In this document: positions 16,271 through 25,471 of the stretch, piece by piece | How positions within the stretch are numbered: position 1 is the first letter of the stretch | How the letters are laid out: every line of letters starts with the position of its first letter | NCBI GenBank assembly: GCA_910575665.1 | Contig: CAJTFB010000008.1 | Coordinates: forward strand, 25,944 to 89,943 | Direction of reading: 5' to 3' | Source: Eubacteriaceae bacterium | GTDB taxonomy: Bacteria > Bacillota > Clostridia > Lachnospirales > Lachnospiraceae | Length of the DNA stretch: 64,000 nt | Position numbers and translations under genes: made by a program | Notes under the pieces: model-generated | The model's database searches: none | What the model saw: only the letters and a program-made list of their open reading frames with translations | What the model was told of the DNA's origin: nothing

Positions 16271-17191
16271 GTGAGAAATAAAATGCCAGAATTATGCTTA
16301 GGTACCGTTCAGTTTGGAATGAAATACGGGATTAATAACCAGATTGGCAGACAGCCAGCCAGAGGTGAAAGTTTTGAGATGCTGGACTATGCTGTAGACC
16401 ATGGAATTGATACGATTGATACAGCAGCTGCTTATGGTGAAGCGGAAGAAATAATTGGGAGTTATTTAAGAGTCCGCGGAAAAAAGCATAAATTGAAAGT
16501 GATCTCAAAGCTGCGTCCCAATGTGATCGAGGGCAGGAAGCCTGCAGAAAAGATCGTGACAGAGGAGTGTAAGAATTCATTACATCGTCTTTCTGTGGAA
16601 CAATTAGACGGATATCTGCTGCATACTCCGGAGTATATCTATCAAGAGGAGGTTCTTGCCGCCCTTGTAGGTTTAAAGAAAGAAGGGTATATCAAGAATA
16701 TTGGTGTTTCTATTTATGATTTAAAAGAAGGCTGCGCAGCGATTGATACAGGAGTGGTTGATTATATCCAGTTACCTTATAGTATCCTGGACCAGAGAGG
16801 TATAAAGGAAGGATTTATCACTGCAGCAAAGAGCGCAGGAATTAAGATTTTTACTAGAAGTGCGTTTTTACAGGGATTATTTATGATGGAACCAGGATCT
16901 GTTCCAAAACATTTACAGAAAGCAGTACCTTATTTGGAAAAGATCGAAAAGATTTTAGAACAGTATGAGGCGGATAAGATATCTGCCATTCTGCAGTTTG
17001 TAAAACAGGAGAAACAGATTGATTATTTAGTGTTTGGTGTAGAGAAAATAGAGCAGTTGGAAGAGGATATCCGGAAGGCAGATCAGGCAGATGTGCCCGA
17101 GGAGTGTCTACAGCAGTTAAAAAAGGAAATAAATAATGTAGCACAGGCTATTATATTTCCCAGTTTGTGGGCAGATGGAAAGAAAGGCTAA
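16271..17191 (+). CDS. Aldo/keto reductase
   Basis: The 306-residue TIM-barrel reductase has the catalytic set Asp and Tyr in IDTIDTAAAYGEAEEIIG, Lys in KVISKL and His in GYLLHTPE. The family reduces carbonyls with NADPH. AKRs of this subtype occur beside NeuB- and SpsF-like genes, where reduction of a keto-sugar or side chain is assumed; the substrate is unknown. GTG 16271 is used; ATG 16283 is an alternative because neither has an ideal ribosome site. Its end lies 4 nt before the chosen aminotransferase start. Confidence 0.85.
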   Translation: MRNKMPELCLGTVQFGMKYGINNQIGRQPARGESFEMLDYAVDHGIDTIDTAAAYGEAEEIIGSYLRVRGKKHKLKVISKLRPNVIEGRKPAEKIVTEECKNSLHRLSVEQLDGYLLHTPEYIYQEEVLAALVGLKKEGYIKNIGVSIYDLKEGCAAIDTGVVDYIQLPYSILDQRGIKEGFITAAKSAGIKIFTRSAFLQGLFMMEPGSVPKHLQKAVPYLEKIEKILEQYEADKISAILQFVKQEKQIDYLVFGVEKIEQLEEDIRKADQADVPEECLQQLKKEINNVAQAIIFPSLWADGKKG

Positions 17192-17195
17192 AACA

Positions 17196-18392
17196 ATGCA
17201 GAGGATCGGGGAAAAAGAAAAGAATTACATGATGGAAGTACTGGAAGGACAATTTACTTCTTCCAATACGTATCAGATGGTAACGAGATTGGAAAAGGAG
17301 TTTGCCAGAAGGTTTCATTCCAGGCATGCGGTAGGAATGGTAAATGGGACGGCAACATTACATATGGCGCTGGAGGCGGCAGGAGTGGGCCCGGGAGATG
17401 AGGTTATTTGTCCGCCGCTTACGATGAGCAGTACCTCCATTGCGGTGCTGCAGGCAAATGCTGTTCCAGTATTCGCGGATGTGGACCGGGATACCTTTCT
17501 CATTACGGCTGAAACGATCAAAGAAGTTATGACGGACAAGACAAAAGCGATCATTACGGTTTCACTTTATGGGCTAGCACCGCAGATGCGGGAAATCATG
17601 CAGCTTGCCGAGCAGCATCACTTGATAGTTATTGAAGATAACGCAGAGTGCTATGGCGCTTACCAGGATGACAAGCTGGTGGGAACCTACGGACATATGG
17701 CGTCTTATAGTTTTCAGAGTTCCAAACATCTTACCGCAGGTGAGGGCGGCATTGTTATTACAGATGATGATGAGCTGGCGGATAAGTTAAGGCGGTATTC
17801 CGGCCTGGGATATGCGGGGATCAACAGTTCACAGGGACGCATCACAAAAGATGATATACAGAGTCCGGAATACGAAAGGCATGTGATCCTGGGGTGGAAT
17901 TACCGGATGTCAGATCTGTGTGCAGCGGTTGCGCTGGGGCAGGTAGAGCGCATGGATGAACTGGTAGAAGCCAGAATCTGTGCGGCTGGATATTTTGAAG
18001 AGGCAGTAAAAGGGTGTGAATGGCTGCGGCCCCAAGTGGTAACGGAAGGAAATACCCACTCCTATTGGACTTATGTTGTCGTTCTGGATACGGACAGGGT
18101 GGACTGGCATGAGTTTAGAAATAAGTTTTCTGAACTGGGTGGCGATGGGATCTATGCGGCTTGGAAACTTGCTTATCAGGAACCGATGTTTCGCAACAAG
18201 GCATTTTTGAACAGAGAGAAGCTTGGCATTTATGATAACCTTGATTATGGGAAAACCGTTTGTGAGAATGCAGAATTTCTTCAGCCAAGGCTGCTTCAGT
18301 TTAAAACGAACTATTATAGTGAAGAGTGTTCAAAGAAACAGGCTGATATTTTAAAGCAGACGATAGCATTTTTTGATGAAAGGCAGGTGTAG
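17196..18392 (+). CDS. DegT/DnrJ/EryC1-type sugar aminotransferase (PseC-like)
   Basis: The PLP-dependent, type I-fold enzyme of about 398 residues has NGTATLHMALEAAGVGPGDEV, the DNAECYG cofactor-binding segment and the Schiff-base lysine in SSKHLTAGEGG. The family transfers an amino group from glutamate to a nucleotide-linked keto-sugar; together with the PseB-like dehydratase it would give a UDP-4-amino-4,6-dideoxy sugar. ATG 17196 has GAAAGG about 9 nt upstream; ATG 17175 (seven residues longer, overlapping the AKR) is possible. Assignment as PseC in particular depends on the pathway context. Confidence 0.88.
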   Translation: MQRIGEKEKNYMMEVLEGQFTSSNTYQMVTRLEKEFARRFHSRHAVGMVNGTATLHMALEAAGVGPGDEVICPPLTMSSTSIAVLQANAVPVFADVDRDTFLITAETIKEVMTDKTKAIITVSLYGLAPQMREIMQLAEQHHLIVIEDNAECYGAYQDDKLVGTYGHMASYSFQSSKHLTAGEGGIVITDDDELADKLRRYSGLGYAGINSSQGRITKDDIQSPEYERHVILGWNYRMSDLCAAVALGQVERMDELVEARICAAGYFEEAVKGCEWLRPQVVTEGNTHSYWTYVVVLDTDRVDWHEFRNKFSELGGDGIYAAWKLAYQEPMFRNKAFLNREKLGIYDNLDYGKTVCENAEFLQPRLLQFKTNYYSEECSKKQADILKQTIAFFDERQV

Positions 18393-18398
18393 GATCAA

Positions 18399-19160
18399 AT
18401 GAAATTTTTAGCAGTTATTCAGGCTAGATGTGGTTCTTCCAGGCTGCCTTCCAAAGTGTTAAAAGATCTGTGTGGCAAAACGGCATTAGAGCGTGTGATC
18501 GAGAGGGTGGCGCAAAGCAGATATGTGGATGAAGTGATGGTGGCCACCACCCTGAATCCGGAAGATGTTCCCATTGTAAAACTGGTATCCGGGCTGGGAA
18601 TGAGAGTGTTTGCTGGAAGTTCCTCAGATGTTCTGGACCGTTATTATCAGGCGGCAAAGATTATACAGCCGGAGTATGTGATTCGGATCACGGCAGACTG
18701 TCCGGTGTTTGATGCCTGGATTTTGGATGATGCGATTGAAAAATTAAAGCCAGACACAGATTATATGGCAGCAGTTTCTGAGACACTGGCGGATGGCCTC
18801 GATCTGGAGATTATGCGTTTTTCAGTCTTAGAAAGGGCCTGGGAGGAGGCGCGCCTTGCATCTGAACGGGAGCATGTAACCATGTATATAAAAAATAATC
18901 CCGAATCTTTTGAGATTCAAAATTATGAAAGTACTTTTGGAAATCTTCATGATGAGCGCTGGACAATTGATGAACCAGAAGATTATGAGTTTATTAAGAC
19001 GATCTATGAACATTTTTATTCTGTTCAGCACAAAGATTTTCACTCAAGGGATATTTTGCAGTATCTGGAGGCACATCCAGAGGTCAGGCAGATCAATCAG
19101 GGATTTATCCGGAATGAGGGATTACTCATTTCTTTAAAAAATGATAAAATAGTAAGGTGA
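18399..19160 (+). CDS. spsF: SpsF/NeuA-like cytidylyltransferase
   Basis: The 253-residue protein starts with the nucleotidyltransferase signature AVIQARCGSSRLPSKVL and contains RITADCPVFDAWILDDAI, typical of the SpsF branch of CMP-sugar synthetases. It should activate a nonulosonic acid with CTP to give the CMP-sugar used by the transferase. In some organisms SpsF is fused to, or adjacent to, a PseG-like UDP-sugar hydrolase; no such domain is visible here. The gene starts 6 nt after the aminotransferase and ends 6 nt before the reductase, firmly inside the operon. Confidence 0.82.
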   Translation: MKFLAVIQARCGSSRLPSKVLKDLCGKTALERVIERVAQSRYVDEVMVATTLNPEDVPIVKLVSGLGMRVFAGSSSDVLDRYYQAAKIIQPEYVIRITADCPVFDAWILDDAIEKLKPDTDYMAAVSETLADGLDLEIMRFSVLERAWEEARLASEREHVTMYIKNNPESFEIQNYESTFGNLHDERWTIDEPEDYEFIKTIYEHFYSVQHKDFHSRDILQYLEAHPEVRQINQGFIRNEGLLISLKNDKIVR

Positions 19161-19166
19161 TCAAGG

Positions 19167-20084
19167 ATGAATCGAATCTATATAACCGGGATTGCCGGAA
19201 TGTTAGGTGCCAATATCGCATATCTGCTGAAAGACCAGTGGGAGATCGTTGGGGTGGATAAGGTTCTGTTTCGGGCGGATAAAATAAAATGTGAGCAGTT
19301 TGATCTTTTGGATTATCAGAAATTAAGGGAGAGTATATTGCGGGCTGCTCCTGATGTTTTAATCCATACTGCTGCACTGGTAAATGTTGATCTGTGTGAG
19401 GAAGACCAGGAGCTTGCGTATCAACTCAATACGGAACTCACCGTTTTTTTGGCAAAAATTTGTGATGAGATCTCCTGTAAAATGGTTTACATTTCAACGG
19501 ATGCCGTGTTTGACGGAGAGGATAAAACACTGTACAGGGAAGAGGATATCCCCCATCCGGTGAATCAGTATGGCAAAACCAAATGGTTGGGGGAGGAAGA
19601 GGTACTGAAACGAAATCATCTGGTTGTGAGAACCAATATATACGGTTTTAATGTACAGGATAAATATAGTTTTGGAGAATGGATCTATCAATCCCTGCAG
19701 CGGGGAGAAATTCTTCATATGTTTACCGATATTGATTTTTCTCCTATTTTAGTAAATGATCTGACAGAAGTGATCCTGAAACTGCTGGAAGAGGATAGGC
19801 AGGGAATTTATCATGTCTGTGCCAGCGGCTGTATTTGCAAATATGATTTTGGGAAATACCTGCAGTCCATATTTTCTTTGAACGAGGGAGGGATTGAAAA
19901 ATCCCAAAGTGATCATTTTCCATTTAAGGCGAGGCGGTCAAAGCATATGGGGATGAACAACAAAAAGGTAAGGGAAACATTGGGAATTTCTCTTCCTTCG
20001 CCAGAAGAAAGTATAGAAAGATTTTATCAGCTATTTTGTGATGGATATCATGAAGAAATAAAGAGTTGGGGGAGGTCGTCATGA
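19167..20084 (+). CDS. RmlD-like NAD(P)-dependent sugar reductase/epimerase
   Basis: The 305-residue extended SDR has GIAGMLGANIAYLL at the N-terminus, LIHTAALVNVDLCEEDQELAYQLN, MVYISTDAVFDGE and the catalytic Tyr/Lys in NQYGKTKWLGE. This is the pattern of dTDP-4-dehydrorhamnose reductase relatives. No RmlA/B/C genes occur, so rhamnose synthesis is unlikely; reduction of a keto intermediate of the nonulosonate pathway is the likelier job. The stop overlaps the NeuB start by ATGA, indicating translational coupling to the synthase. Confidence 0.82.
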   Translation: MNRIYITGIAGMLGANIAYLLKDQWEIVGVDKVLFRADKIKCEQFDLLDYQKLRESILRAAPDVLIHTAALVNVDLCEEDQELAYQLNTELTVFLAKICDEISCKMVYISTDAVFDGEDKTLYREEDIPHPVNQYGKTKWLGEEEVLKRNHLVVRTNIYGFNVQDKYSFGEWIYQSLQRGEILHMFTDIDFSPILVNDLTEVILKLLEEDRQGIYHVCASGCICKYDFGKYLQSIFSLNEGGIEKSQSDHFPFKARRSKHMGMNNKKVRETLGISLPSPEESIERFYQLFCDGYHEEIKSWGRSS

Positions 20085-21151
20085 AAATAGGAAACCGGGA
20101 GATAGCCAAAAATGGAAGACCCTATTTTATCGCAGATATCGCGGCAAATCATGATGGAGATCTGAAACGGGCATTTTATTTAATCGAACTGGCCAAAGAT
20201 GCAGGTGCGGATGTGGCAAAGTTTCAGAATTTTAAAGCAAAAACGATCGTAAGCAGGAATGGGTTTGATTCTATGGCACAGATGTCCCATCAGGCAGGCT
20301 GGAAGAAATCGGTCTATGAAGTTTATGAGGATGCCAGTTTAGATGATGAATGGACATCCCTTCTAAAAGATAAGTGCGATGAAGTGGGGATCGAATATAT
20401 GACAAGTCCCTATGATTTTGCATCTGTGGATCACGCGGATCCCTATGTAAATGCATTCAAGATCGGTTCGGGGGATATCACGTGGACAGAGATGTTAGCT
20501 TATATAGCCGGGAAGAATAAGCCGGTGCTGCTGGCTACGGGTGCTTCTGATATAAAAGATGTTGACCGGGCAGTGGGCGAATTAATTCAATACACAAAAG
20601 ATATCGTATTAATGCAGTGCAATACCAATTATACGGCATGCAGGGAGAATTTTTCATCCATTAACCTAAATGTTTTGAAAACTTATGCTGAGAGGTATCC
20701 AGACTGTGTGCTGGGACTTTCGGATCATACCTACGGACATACAACGGTTTTGGGCGCATTGGCACTAGGCGCCCGCGTGTTCGAGAAGCATTTTACGGAT
20801 GATAATGGCCGGGAAGGACCGGACCATACATTTGCCATGAATCCAAAATCATGGAGAGAGATGGTGGATGCTTCCATGGAATTATATGAGGCGTTGGGAG
20901 ATGGCATAAAAAAGGTGGAAAAAAATGAACAGGATTCTATAATTGTTCAGCAGCGAGCGGTTTATCTGGCCAGGGATTTAAAAGCCGGAGAATGCATCAC
21001 GAAAGAGGATGTTTTTCCCCTTCGTCCCCTGAAGAAAGATTGTGTTTATCCATATGATCTGTATAAAGTGATCGGAAAGCGTTTGAAACGTGATATGAAA
21101 GCGGACGAATGTCTGACATGGGAGGTATTAGAAGATGATCGGCGGAAATAA
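20081..21151 (+). CDS. Nonulosonic acid synthase (NeuB/PseI/SpsE family)
   Basis: The protein of about 356 residues has the NeuB barrel (YFIADIAANHDGDLKRA, DVAKFQNFKA, FKIGSGDITW, CVLGLSDHTYG) and a C-terminal SAF (antifreeze-like) domain from about residue 285 (QQRAVYLARDLKAGECI). The family condenses phosphoenolpyruvate with a six-carbon amino sugar to form a nine-carbon acid. Sequence alone does not tell sialic, pseudaminic and legionaminic products apart; the PseB partner argues for a pseudaminic-type product. ATG 20081 follows GGGGGAGG and overlaps the upstream stop by 4 nt. The GNAT gene overlaps its 3' end by 17 nt. Confidence 0.9.
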   Translation: MKIGNREIAKNGRPYFIADIAANHDGDLKRAFYLIELAKDAGADVAKFQNFKAKTIVSRNGFDSMAQMSHQAGWKKSVYEVYEDASLDDEWTSLLKDKCDEVGIEYMTSPYDFASVDHADPYVNAFKIGSGDITWTEMLAYIAGKNKPVLLATGASDIKDVDRAVGELIQYTKDIVLMQCNTNYTACRENFSSINLNVLKTYAERYPDCVLGLSDHTYGHTTVLGALALGARVFEKHFTDDNGREGPDHTFAMNPKSWREMVDASMELYEALGDGIKKVEKNEQDSIIVQQRAVYLARDLKAGECITKEDVFPLRPLKKDCVYPYDLYKVIGKRLKRDMKADECLTWEVLEDDRRK

Positions 21152-21671
21152 AGTGTATCTGACGTCCATCGAGGCGGGGGATCTGGAACAGCTTCGTTAT
21201 TGGCGGAATCTTACGGAGTTCAGGAAACATTTTCGGGAGTACCGGGAGATAAGTTCCAGTATGCAGCAAAGATGGTTCGAGAGTGTTGTAAATGGAGATC
21301 CTTCAACGATTATGTTTTCGATACGCATGAAAGATACGGATGAATTGGTGGGATGCTGCGGCCTGTGTTATATCAACTGGGTTCACCGGCATTCTGACCT
21401 GTCTCTATATATCGGAAAAGATAACGTCTATATTGATAACGAAGGAATTGCAGAAGAAAGCTGTCGGTTGCTTTTTGATTATGGTTTTCATGAATTGGGG
21501 TTAAATAAGATCTGGACAGAAATTTATGAATTTGATTGTAAAAAATATGATTTGTATAAAAAATTTGGGTTTCATGAGGATGGTTTTTTGAGAAAACAGT
21601 ATTTCTATGAAGGAAAGTGGTGGGGAGCATACATCCTTTCGTTGCTGGAAGAAGAATACGATCAGAATTGA
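21135..21671 (+). CDS. GNAT acetyltransferase, PseH/RimJ-like
   Basis: The 178-residue protein starts VYLTSIEAGDLEQLRYWRN and runs through ELVGCCGLCYINW and GLNKIWTEIYEFDCKKYDLYKKFGFHEDGFLRKQYFYEGKW, the layout of RimJ/RimL- and PseH-type N-acetyltransferases. PseH acetylates the 4-amino group of the UDP-linked sugar before hydrolysis and condensation; position next to the NeuB gene and the 17-nt overlap support that role. An alternative is acylation with a group from the ACP line. The ribosome site GGGAGG lies about 10 nt upstream of the ATG. Confidence 0.82.
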   Translation: MIGGNKVYLTSIEAGDLEQLRYWRNLTEFRKHFREYREISSSMQQRWFESVVNGDPSTIMFSIRMKDTDELVGCCGLCYINWVHRHSDLSLYIGKDNVYIDNEGIAEESCRLLFDYGFHELGLNKIWTEIYEFDCKKYDLYKKFGFHEDGFLRKQYFYEGKWWGAYILSLLEEEYDQN

Positions 21672-21711
21672 TCCCCTATTTGTATTGATGAAAAAAGCGA
21701 GGAGAGAGAGC

Positions 21712-22695
21712 ATGGAGAAAGCAGACAGAGGGCATGTAACAAGATATGATATTGTTGATGTGGTAGAGAGATTGAAAGTGATCCATGGTGAGCGGTTTGT
21801 ACAGTACCGCAGAGACTGGGATGAGACGTGTAAAGGGGAAGAAGCTTCTGAATATCCACTGTTTATCGAACTTGGGATAAATTCTGACTGTAATCTGTGC
21901 TGCAAAATGTGTGCAAGACGTTTTGACAAGAACATGAATAATAAACATAAGAATATGTCCCTGGAGCTGGTGGATCAGATTGTAGAACAGTGCAAAGCCT
22001 TTCGGCTTCCGGCTATTTTAATTGGACAGGACTCGGAATGTCTCCTTCATCCGCAGATCAAAGAAATCCTGCAAAAGGTGAAAACGATAAATCCTGTAGA
22101 TTTTTTTCTTATTACAAATGGGACACTTTTGACGAAAGAAATGTCAAAGTTTCTGATTGATATGGAAGTAGACAGACTGCAGATTTCAATCGATGCTTCG
22201 ACGAAGGAAACCTATAAGGAAATACGCGGCGGGAATCTGGAATCATTGGAGCGGAATATATATGATTTTTTAGATATTCGGACAGCCATGAGAAAAGAAA
22301 GACCATTCCTGAGACTGAGTTTCTGCAAACAGCCAGATAATCTGGATGAGCAGGAAGCGTTTATCGAAAAATGGGGACATGTTGCAGATATGGTAGATTT
22401 TCAGGAATATCTTGATCTGTCGAATGTTCTGGAACTGGCGGATAAGGAATATAAAGAGTACCATTGTCCTGATCCCTTTCAGCGGCTGGTAATTGATTAT
22501 GAGGGGAATATGTATGGCTGTTGTTGTATCGGATATAACAGGCACTTTTTGCTTGGAAATTTAAAGGATACTTCAATTTTAAATGCTTGGAATTCTGAGA
22601 CAATGAATGATTTACGACAGAGTTTCTGTACCCAGAATCTGAAAAAAGTGTGTTTAAACTGTAGAGCCAATAGTGGTACTGCCAGCGGGGACTGA
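21712..22695 (+). CDS. Radical SAM/SPASM protein
   Basis: The protein of about 327 residues has the radical SAM cluster motif C-x3-C-x2-C in SDCNLCCKMCARRF near residue 60, ITNGTLLTKEM and LQISIDAST in the partial TIM barrel, and a Cys-rich C-terminal SPASM-type region (MYGCCCIGYNRHFLLGN, then VCLNCRAN) for extra iron-sulfur clusters. ATG 21712 has GAGGAGAGAG upstream; ATG 21688 is less likely. As the last gene before a strong terminator it belongs to the glycan operon. SPASM proteins modify peptides or perform difficult carbon chemistry; its substrate here is unknown. Confidence 0.85.
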   Translation: MEKADRGHVTRYDIVDVVERLKVIHGERFVQYRRDWDETCKGEEASEYPLFIELGINSDCNLCCKMCARRFDKNMNNKHKNMSLELVDQIVEQCKAFRLPAILIGQDSECLLHPQIKEILQKVKTINPVDFFLITNGTLLTKEMSKFLIDMEVDRLQISIDASTKETYKEIRGGNLESLERNIYDFLDIRTAMRKERPFLRLSFCKQPDNLDEQEAFIEKWGHVADMVDFQEYLDLSNVLELADKEYKEYHCPDPFQRLVIDYEGNMYGCCCIGYNRHFLLGNLKDTSILNAWNSETMNDLRQSFCTQNLKKVCLNCRANSGTASGD

Positions 22696-22731
22696 GAAAA
22701 TATAATGAGTCCCTTCCCATAAAATAACCAG

Positions 22732-22773
22732 ACTGCCGCCAGCAAAGGTACTTTTGCGGCGGCAGTGCTTCTT
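22732..22773 (+). terminator. Terminator of the glycan operon
   Basis: ACTGCCGCC (22732-22740) pairs with GGCGGCAGT (22758-22766), and GCAAA/TTTGC extends the stem inward past one bulged A. A T-rich stretch (CTTCTTT) follows. It lies 37 nt after the radical SAM stop codon. Confidence 0.8.
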
Positions 22774-22813
22774 TACTGTAAATATAGTAAATTATTGGCA
22801 ATCACAGAAAATC

Positions 22814-22842
22814 TTGACTTCTTTTAATCATGTGAGTACAAT
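22814..22842 (+). promoter_or_regulatory. SigA-type promoter for hybrid kinase gene
   Basis: TTGACT (22814-22819), a 17-bp spacer and TACAAT (22837-22842). It lies between the operon terminator and the hybrid kinase gene, with the start codon about 40 nt downstream. Confidence 0.75.
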
Positions 22843-22883
22843 GTGTATATAGAAAAGTATATAATTAAAGGATGATTCATGAG

Positions 22884-25457
22884 ATGAAAAAGAGAAAGAA
22901 AAGAAATAAAAGAAGAGGCATTAATTTAATTATCCCCATTATATTGTTTTTCTCTATTATGGGTGTGGCGGTGTATGTTGCAGCAGATAAAATATCCACA
23001 CAGATGTCGGCGTCTGCTGTGGAAAATTTAAGTGAGAATCTGGATCTGATTCGGGGAACCATCGAGGTGATGATAAAAAAAGAGGCAGAGTTTCAAAAGC
23101 TGTTGGCTCAGGAGATCGCCACTATGGAAGATCCCGAAGCGTTTATCCGCTCCTATAATAGAAATAATACCATGGTTAAAATTTCCTTTGTTTCATCGGG
23201 AAAAACGGAGGGAATTTCTAATACAGGGGAAACATTTTCGCCCGAGAACTTAGATTTTTCGTCGGGAAAATCAGTGGAGGGGCTGATGATGTCCCAGTCC
23301 TACTTAAATAGTATGGGAACCTGGGCATATACGATAAAATGCCCGGTTAAAAAGGATAACAAGGTGATCGCGACTCTTTATGTAGAGTACATTTATGATT
23401 CCTTCGAGGACGCTTTACCGGATAAATTTTATAATAAAAGCGCCATTCTTTATATCATGGATGTAAAGAGTCAGAGACTGGTGTTAAAGCCCAAAGGAAT
23501 GGGAGAGAGAGCGGCAGGACACATAAATCTCTCAGATTTTTACCGCGCCAATAAAATCTATGAGGAAAAAATAAAGTCAAAGGTTTCCGATCATATCGAA
23601 AAGGGGAAGAATATCATGTTCTACCACGATATTCAGGATAAGGAATCTCTGATCTATATGTGGTCAGTCAATGGCGGTGTTACCTATCTGATAGGATATG
23701 TGCCAGTGCAGGCGATCCAGAGAGAAGGAACAGCGGTGAACCATAATATTTATTTTGTGGTGGTGGTCATGCTGCTGACCTTTTTCATCTGCTGCGGATT
23801 ATTCTTTTTTAGCCAGAGGCAGCAGAACAAAATTAGAAAAGAGCGGGAAAGGGAACGAGAGGTACATAATAAGCAGTTGGCAGAGGCGCTGCAGGTGGCG
23901 CAGATTGCCAATAATTCAAAAACTACCTTTCTTTCCAATATGTCACATGATATCCGCACGCCGATGAATGCGATATTGGGATTTACCTCGTTACTGGCAA
24001 AGGAAGCGGATAATGTTGTAAAAGTAAAAGAATATACAAAGAAGATCACCGCGTCAGGACAGCATTTGCTTAGCCTGATTAACGATGTTTTGGATGTATC
24101 CAAGATCGAGAGTGGAAAAGTCGTACTTACGATAGGTGAGTTCACCTTGAGCAGTATGATTTCATCGGTGGATGCCATTATCCGTCCGGCAGCAGAGGCC
24201 AGGGGACAGATTTTTGAGGTTACGGTAACCGGTGTGAAACATGAATACTTGATTGGTGATGAGACCAGGATCAATCAGATTTTGATCAACCTTCTGTCCA
24301 ATGCAGTGAAGTATACCCAGGAAGGGGGAAATATCTGGCTGCGTATCATTGGACTGGAGCAGCGTTCCAGCCAGTATGAGCACATACGCATTGAGGTTGA
24401 GGATAATGGTTATGGTATGACCCCGGAATATCTAGAGGTCATATTTGATGCCTTTACCAGGGCGGAGAACAGCACTACCAACAAGGTACAGGGTACCGGG
24501 CTGGGTATGGCCATTACGAAAAATATTGTAAAGCTTATGGGTGGTACGATAGAGGTTGCCAGTGAGGTGGATAAAGGAAGCTGCTTTACGGTGGATCTGG
24601 AGCTTCGTATTCCGGAGGAAGTGGTGGATGAACAGTTCTGGAAAGAGCATGGTGTTTCCAGAATGTTTGTTATTGATGACGAAGAAGATATTCTTGACAA
24701 TGTACAAATGCTTATGGAGGATACGCCTGTTTCTGTGGATGTATCCTGTAGTAGTGAGGAGGGGATTCGGCAGATTTGCGATGCCTGTGAGCAGGGGAAT
24801 CCTTATCATATGATTTTGCTGGACTGGAACATGCCTGAAATGAATGGGATTGAGACCGCCAGACAGATTCGGGAGAAATTGTCTGAGCACATTCCGATTC
24901 TGCTTCTGACATCCTATGACTGGGATGAACTGGAGGAAGAGGCAGAGCAGGCAGGTGTGGACGGATTTCTTTCCAAACCGTTCTTTGTGTCCGCGTTCAA
25001 AGAGAAAGTTCGTGAGCTTCAGTTTGGAGTTTCCGGGGAGGGACAGAAAGAAGAGGAGGCACAGGACTACAGTCTGGAAGGACGGAATTTCCTCGTGGCA
25101 GAGGACAATGAGATCAATTCGGAGATTTTGTCGGAGGTATTAAGTGGAGAAGGAGCTTCCTGTGAAATCACGGAGAATGGCGAGCTGGCATTGGAGCGTT
25201 TCTCCCGTGCAGAAATGGATGAATTTGATGCCATCCTGATGGATGTTCAGATGCCGGTGATGAACGGCTATGAGGCTACCAGGGCGATCCGGGCACTGGA
25301 GCGTGAGGATGCAAAAACAATACCGATCATCGCGATGACGGCAAATGCTTTTGCAGAGGATGTGAAAGATGCTTTGGCCGCGGGGATGAATGCACATATT
25401 GCTAAACCGATTGATATGGAATCGATCAAAAAGACACTGGGGAAATATTTAAAATAG
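22884..25457 (+). CDS. Hybrid sensor histidine kinase with two receiver domains
   Basis: This membrane sensor has about 857 residues. A basic N-terminus is followed by TM1 (about 14-33), an extracellular sensing domain of roughly 250 residues (probably Cache-like), TM2 (about 288-310), a HisKA domain with SHDIRTPMNAILGF (His near 355), an ATPase domain (VEDNGYGMTPE, GTGLGMAIT), receiver 1 (phospho-Asp in LLDWNMPEMNG) and receiver 2 (AEDNEINS, phospho-Asp in LMDVQMPVMNG). There is no DNA-binding output, so the signal must pass to a partner or act by phosphotransfer. The solute-binding lipoprotein gene starts 14 nt downstream. ATG 22884 is chosen; ATG 22872 has no spacing to AAGGA. Confidence 0.9.
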   Translation: MKKRKKRNKRRGINLIIPIILFFSIMGVAVYVAADKISTQMSASAVENLSENLDLIRGTIEVMIKKEAEFQKLLAQEIATMEDPEAFIRSYNRNNTMVKISFVSSGKTEGISNTGETFSPENLDFSSGKSVEGLMMSQSYLNSMGTWAYTIKCPVKKDNKVIATLYVEYIYDSFEDALPDKFYNKSAILYIMDVKSQRLVLKPKGMGERAAGHINLSDFYRANKIYEEKIKSKVSDHIEKGKNIMFYHDIQDKESLIYMWSVNGGVTYLIGYVPVQAIQREGTAVNHNIYFVVVVMLLTFFICCGLFFFSQRQQNKIRKEREREREVHNKQLAEALQVAQIANNSKTTFLSNMSHDIRTPMNAILGFTSLLAKEADNVVKVKEYTKKITASGQHLLSLINDVLDVSKIESGKVVLTIGEFTLSSMISSVDAIIRPAAEARGQIFEVTVTGVKHEYLIGDETRINQILINLLSNAVKYTQEGGNIWLRIIGLEQRSSQYEHIRIEVEDNGYGMTPEYLEVIFDAFTRAENSTTNKVQGTGLGMAITKNIVKLMGGTIEVASEVDKGSCFTVDLELRIPEEVVDEQFWKEHGVSRMFVIDDEEDILDNVQMLMEDTPVSVDVSCSSEEGIRQICDACEQGNPYHMILLDWNMPEMNGIETARQIREKLSEHIPILLLTSYDWDELEEEAEQAGVDGFLSKPFFVSAFKEKVRELQFGVSGEGQKEEEAQDYSLEGRNFLVAEDNEINSEILSEVLSGEGASCEITENGELALERFSRAEMDEFDAILMDVQMPVMNGYEATRAIRALEREDAKTIPIIAMTANAFAEDVKDALAAGMNAHIAKPIDMESIKKTLGKYLK

Positions 25458-25471
25458 AGTGGGGGAGTGGG

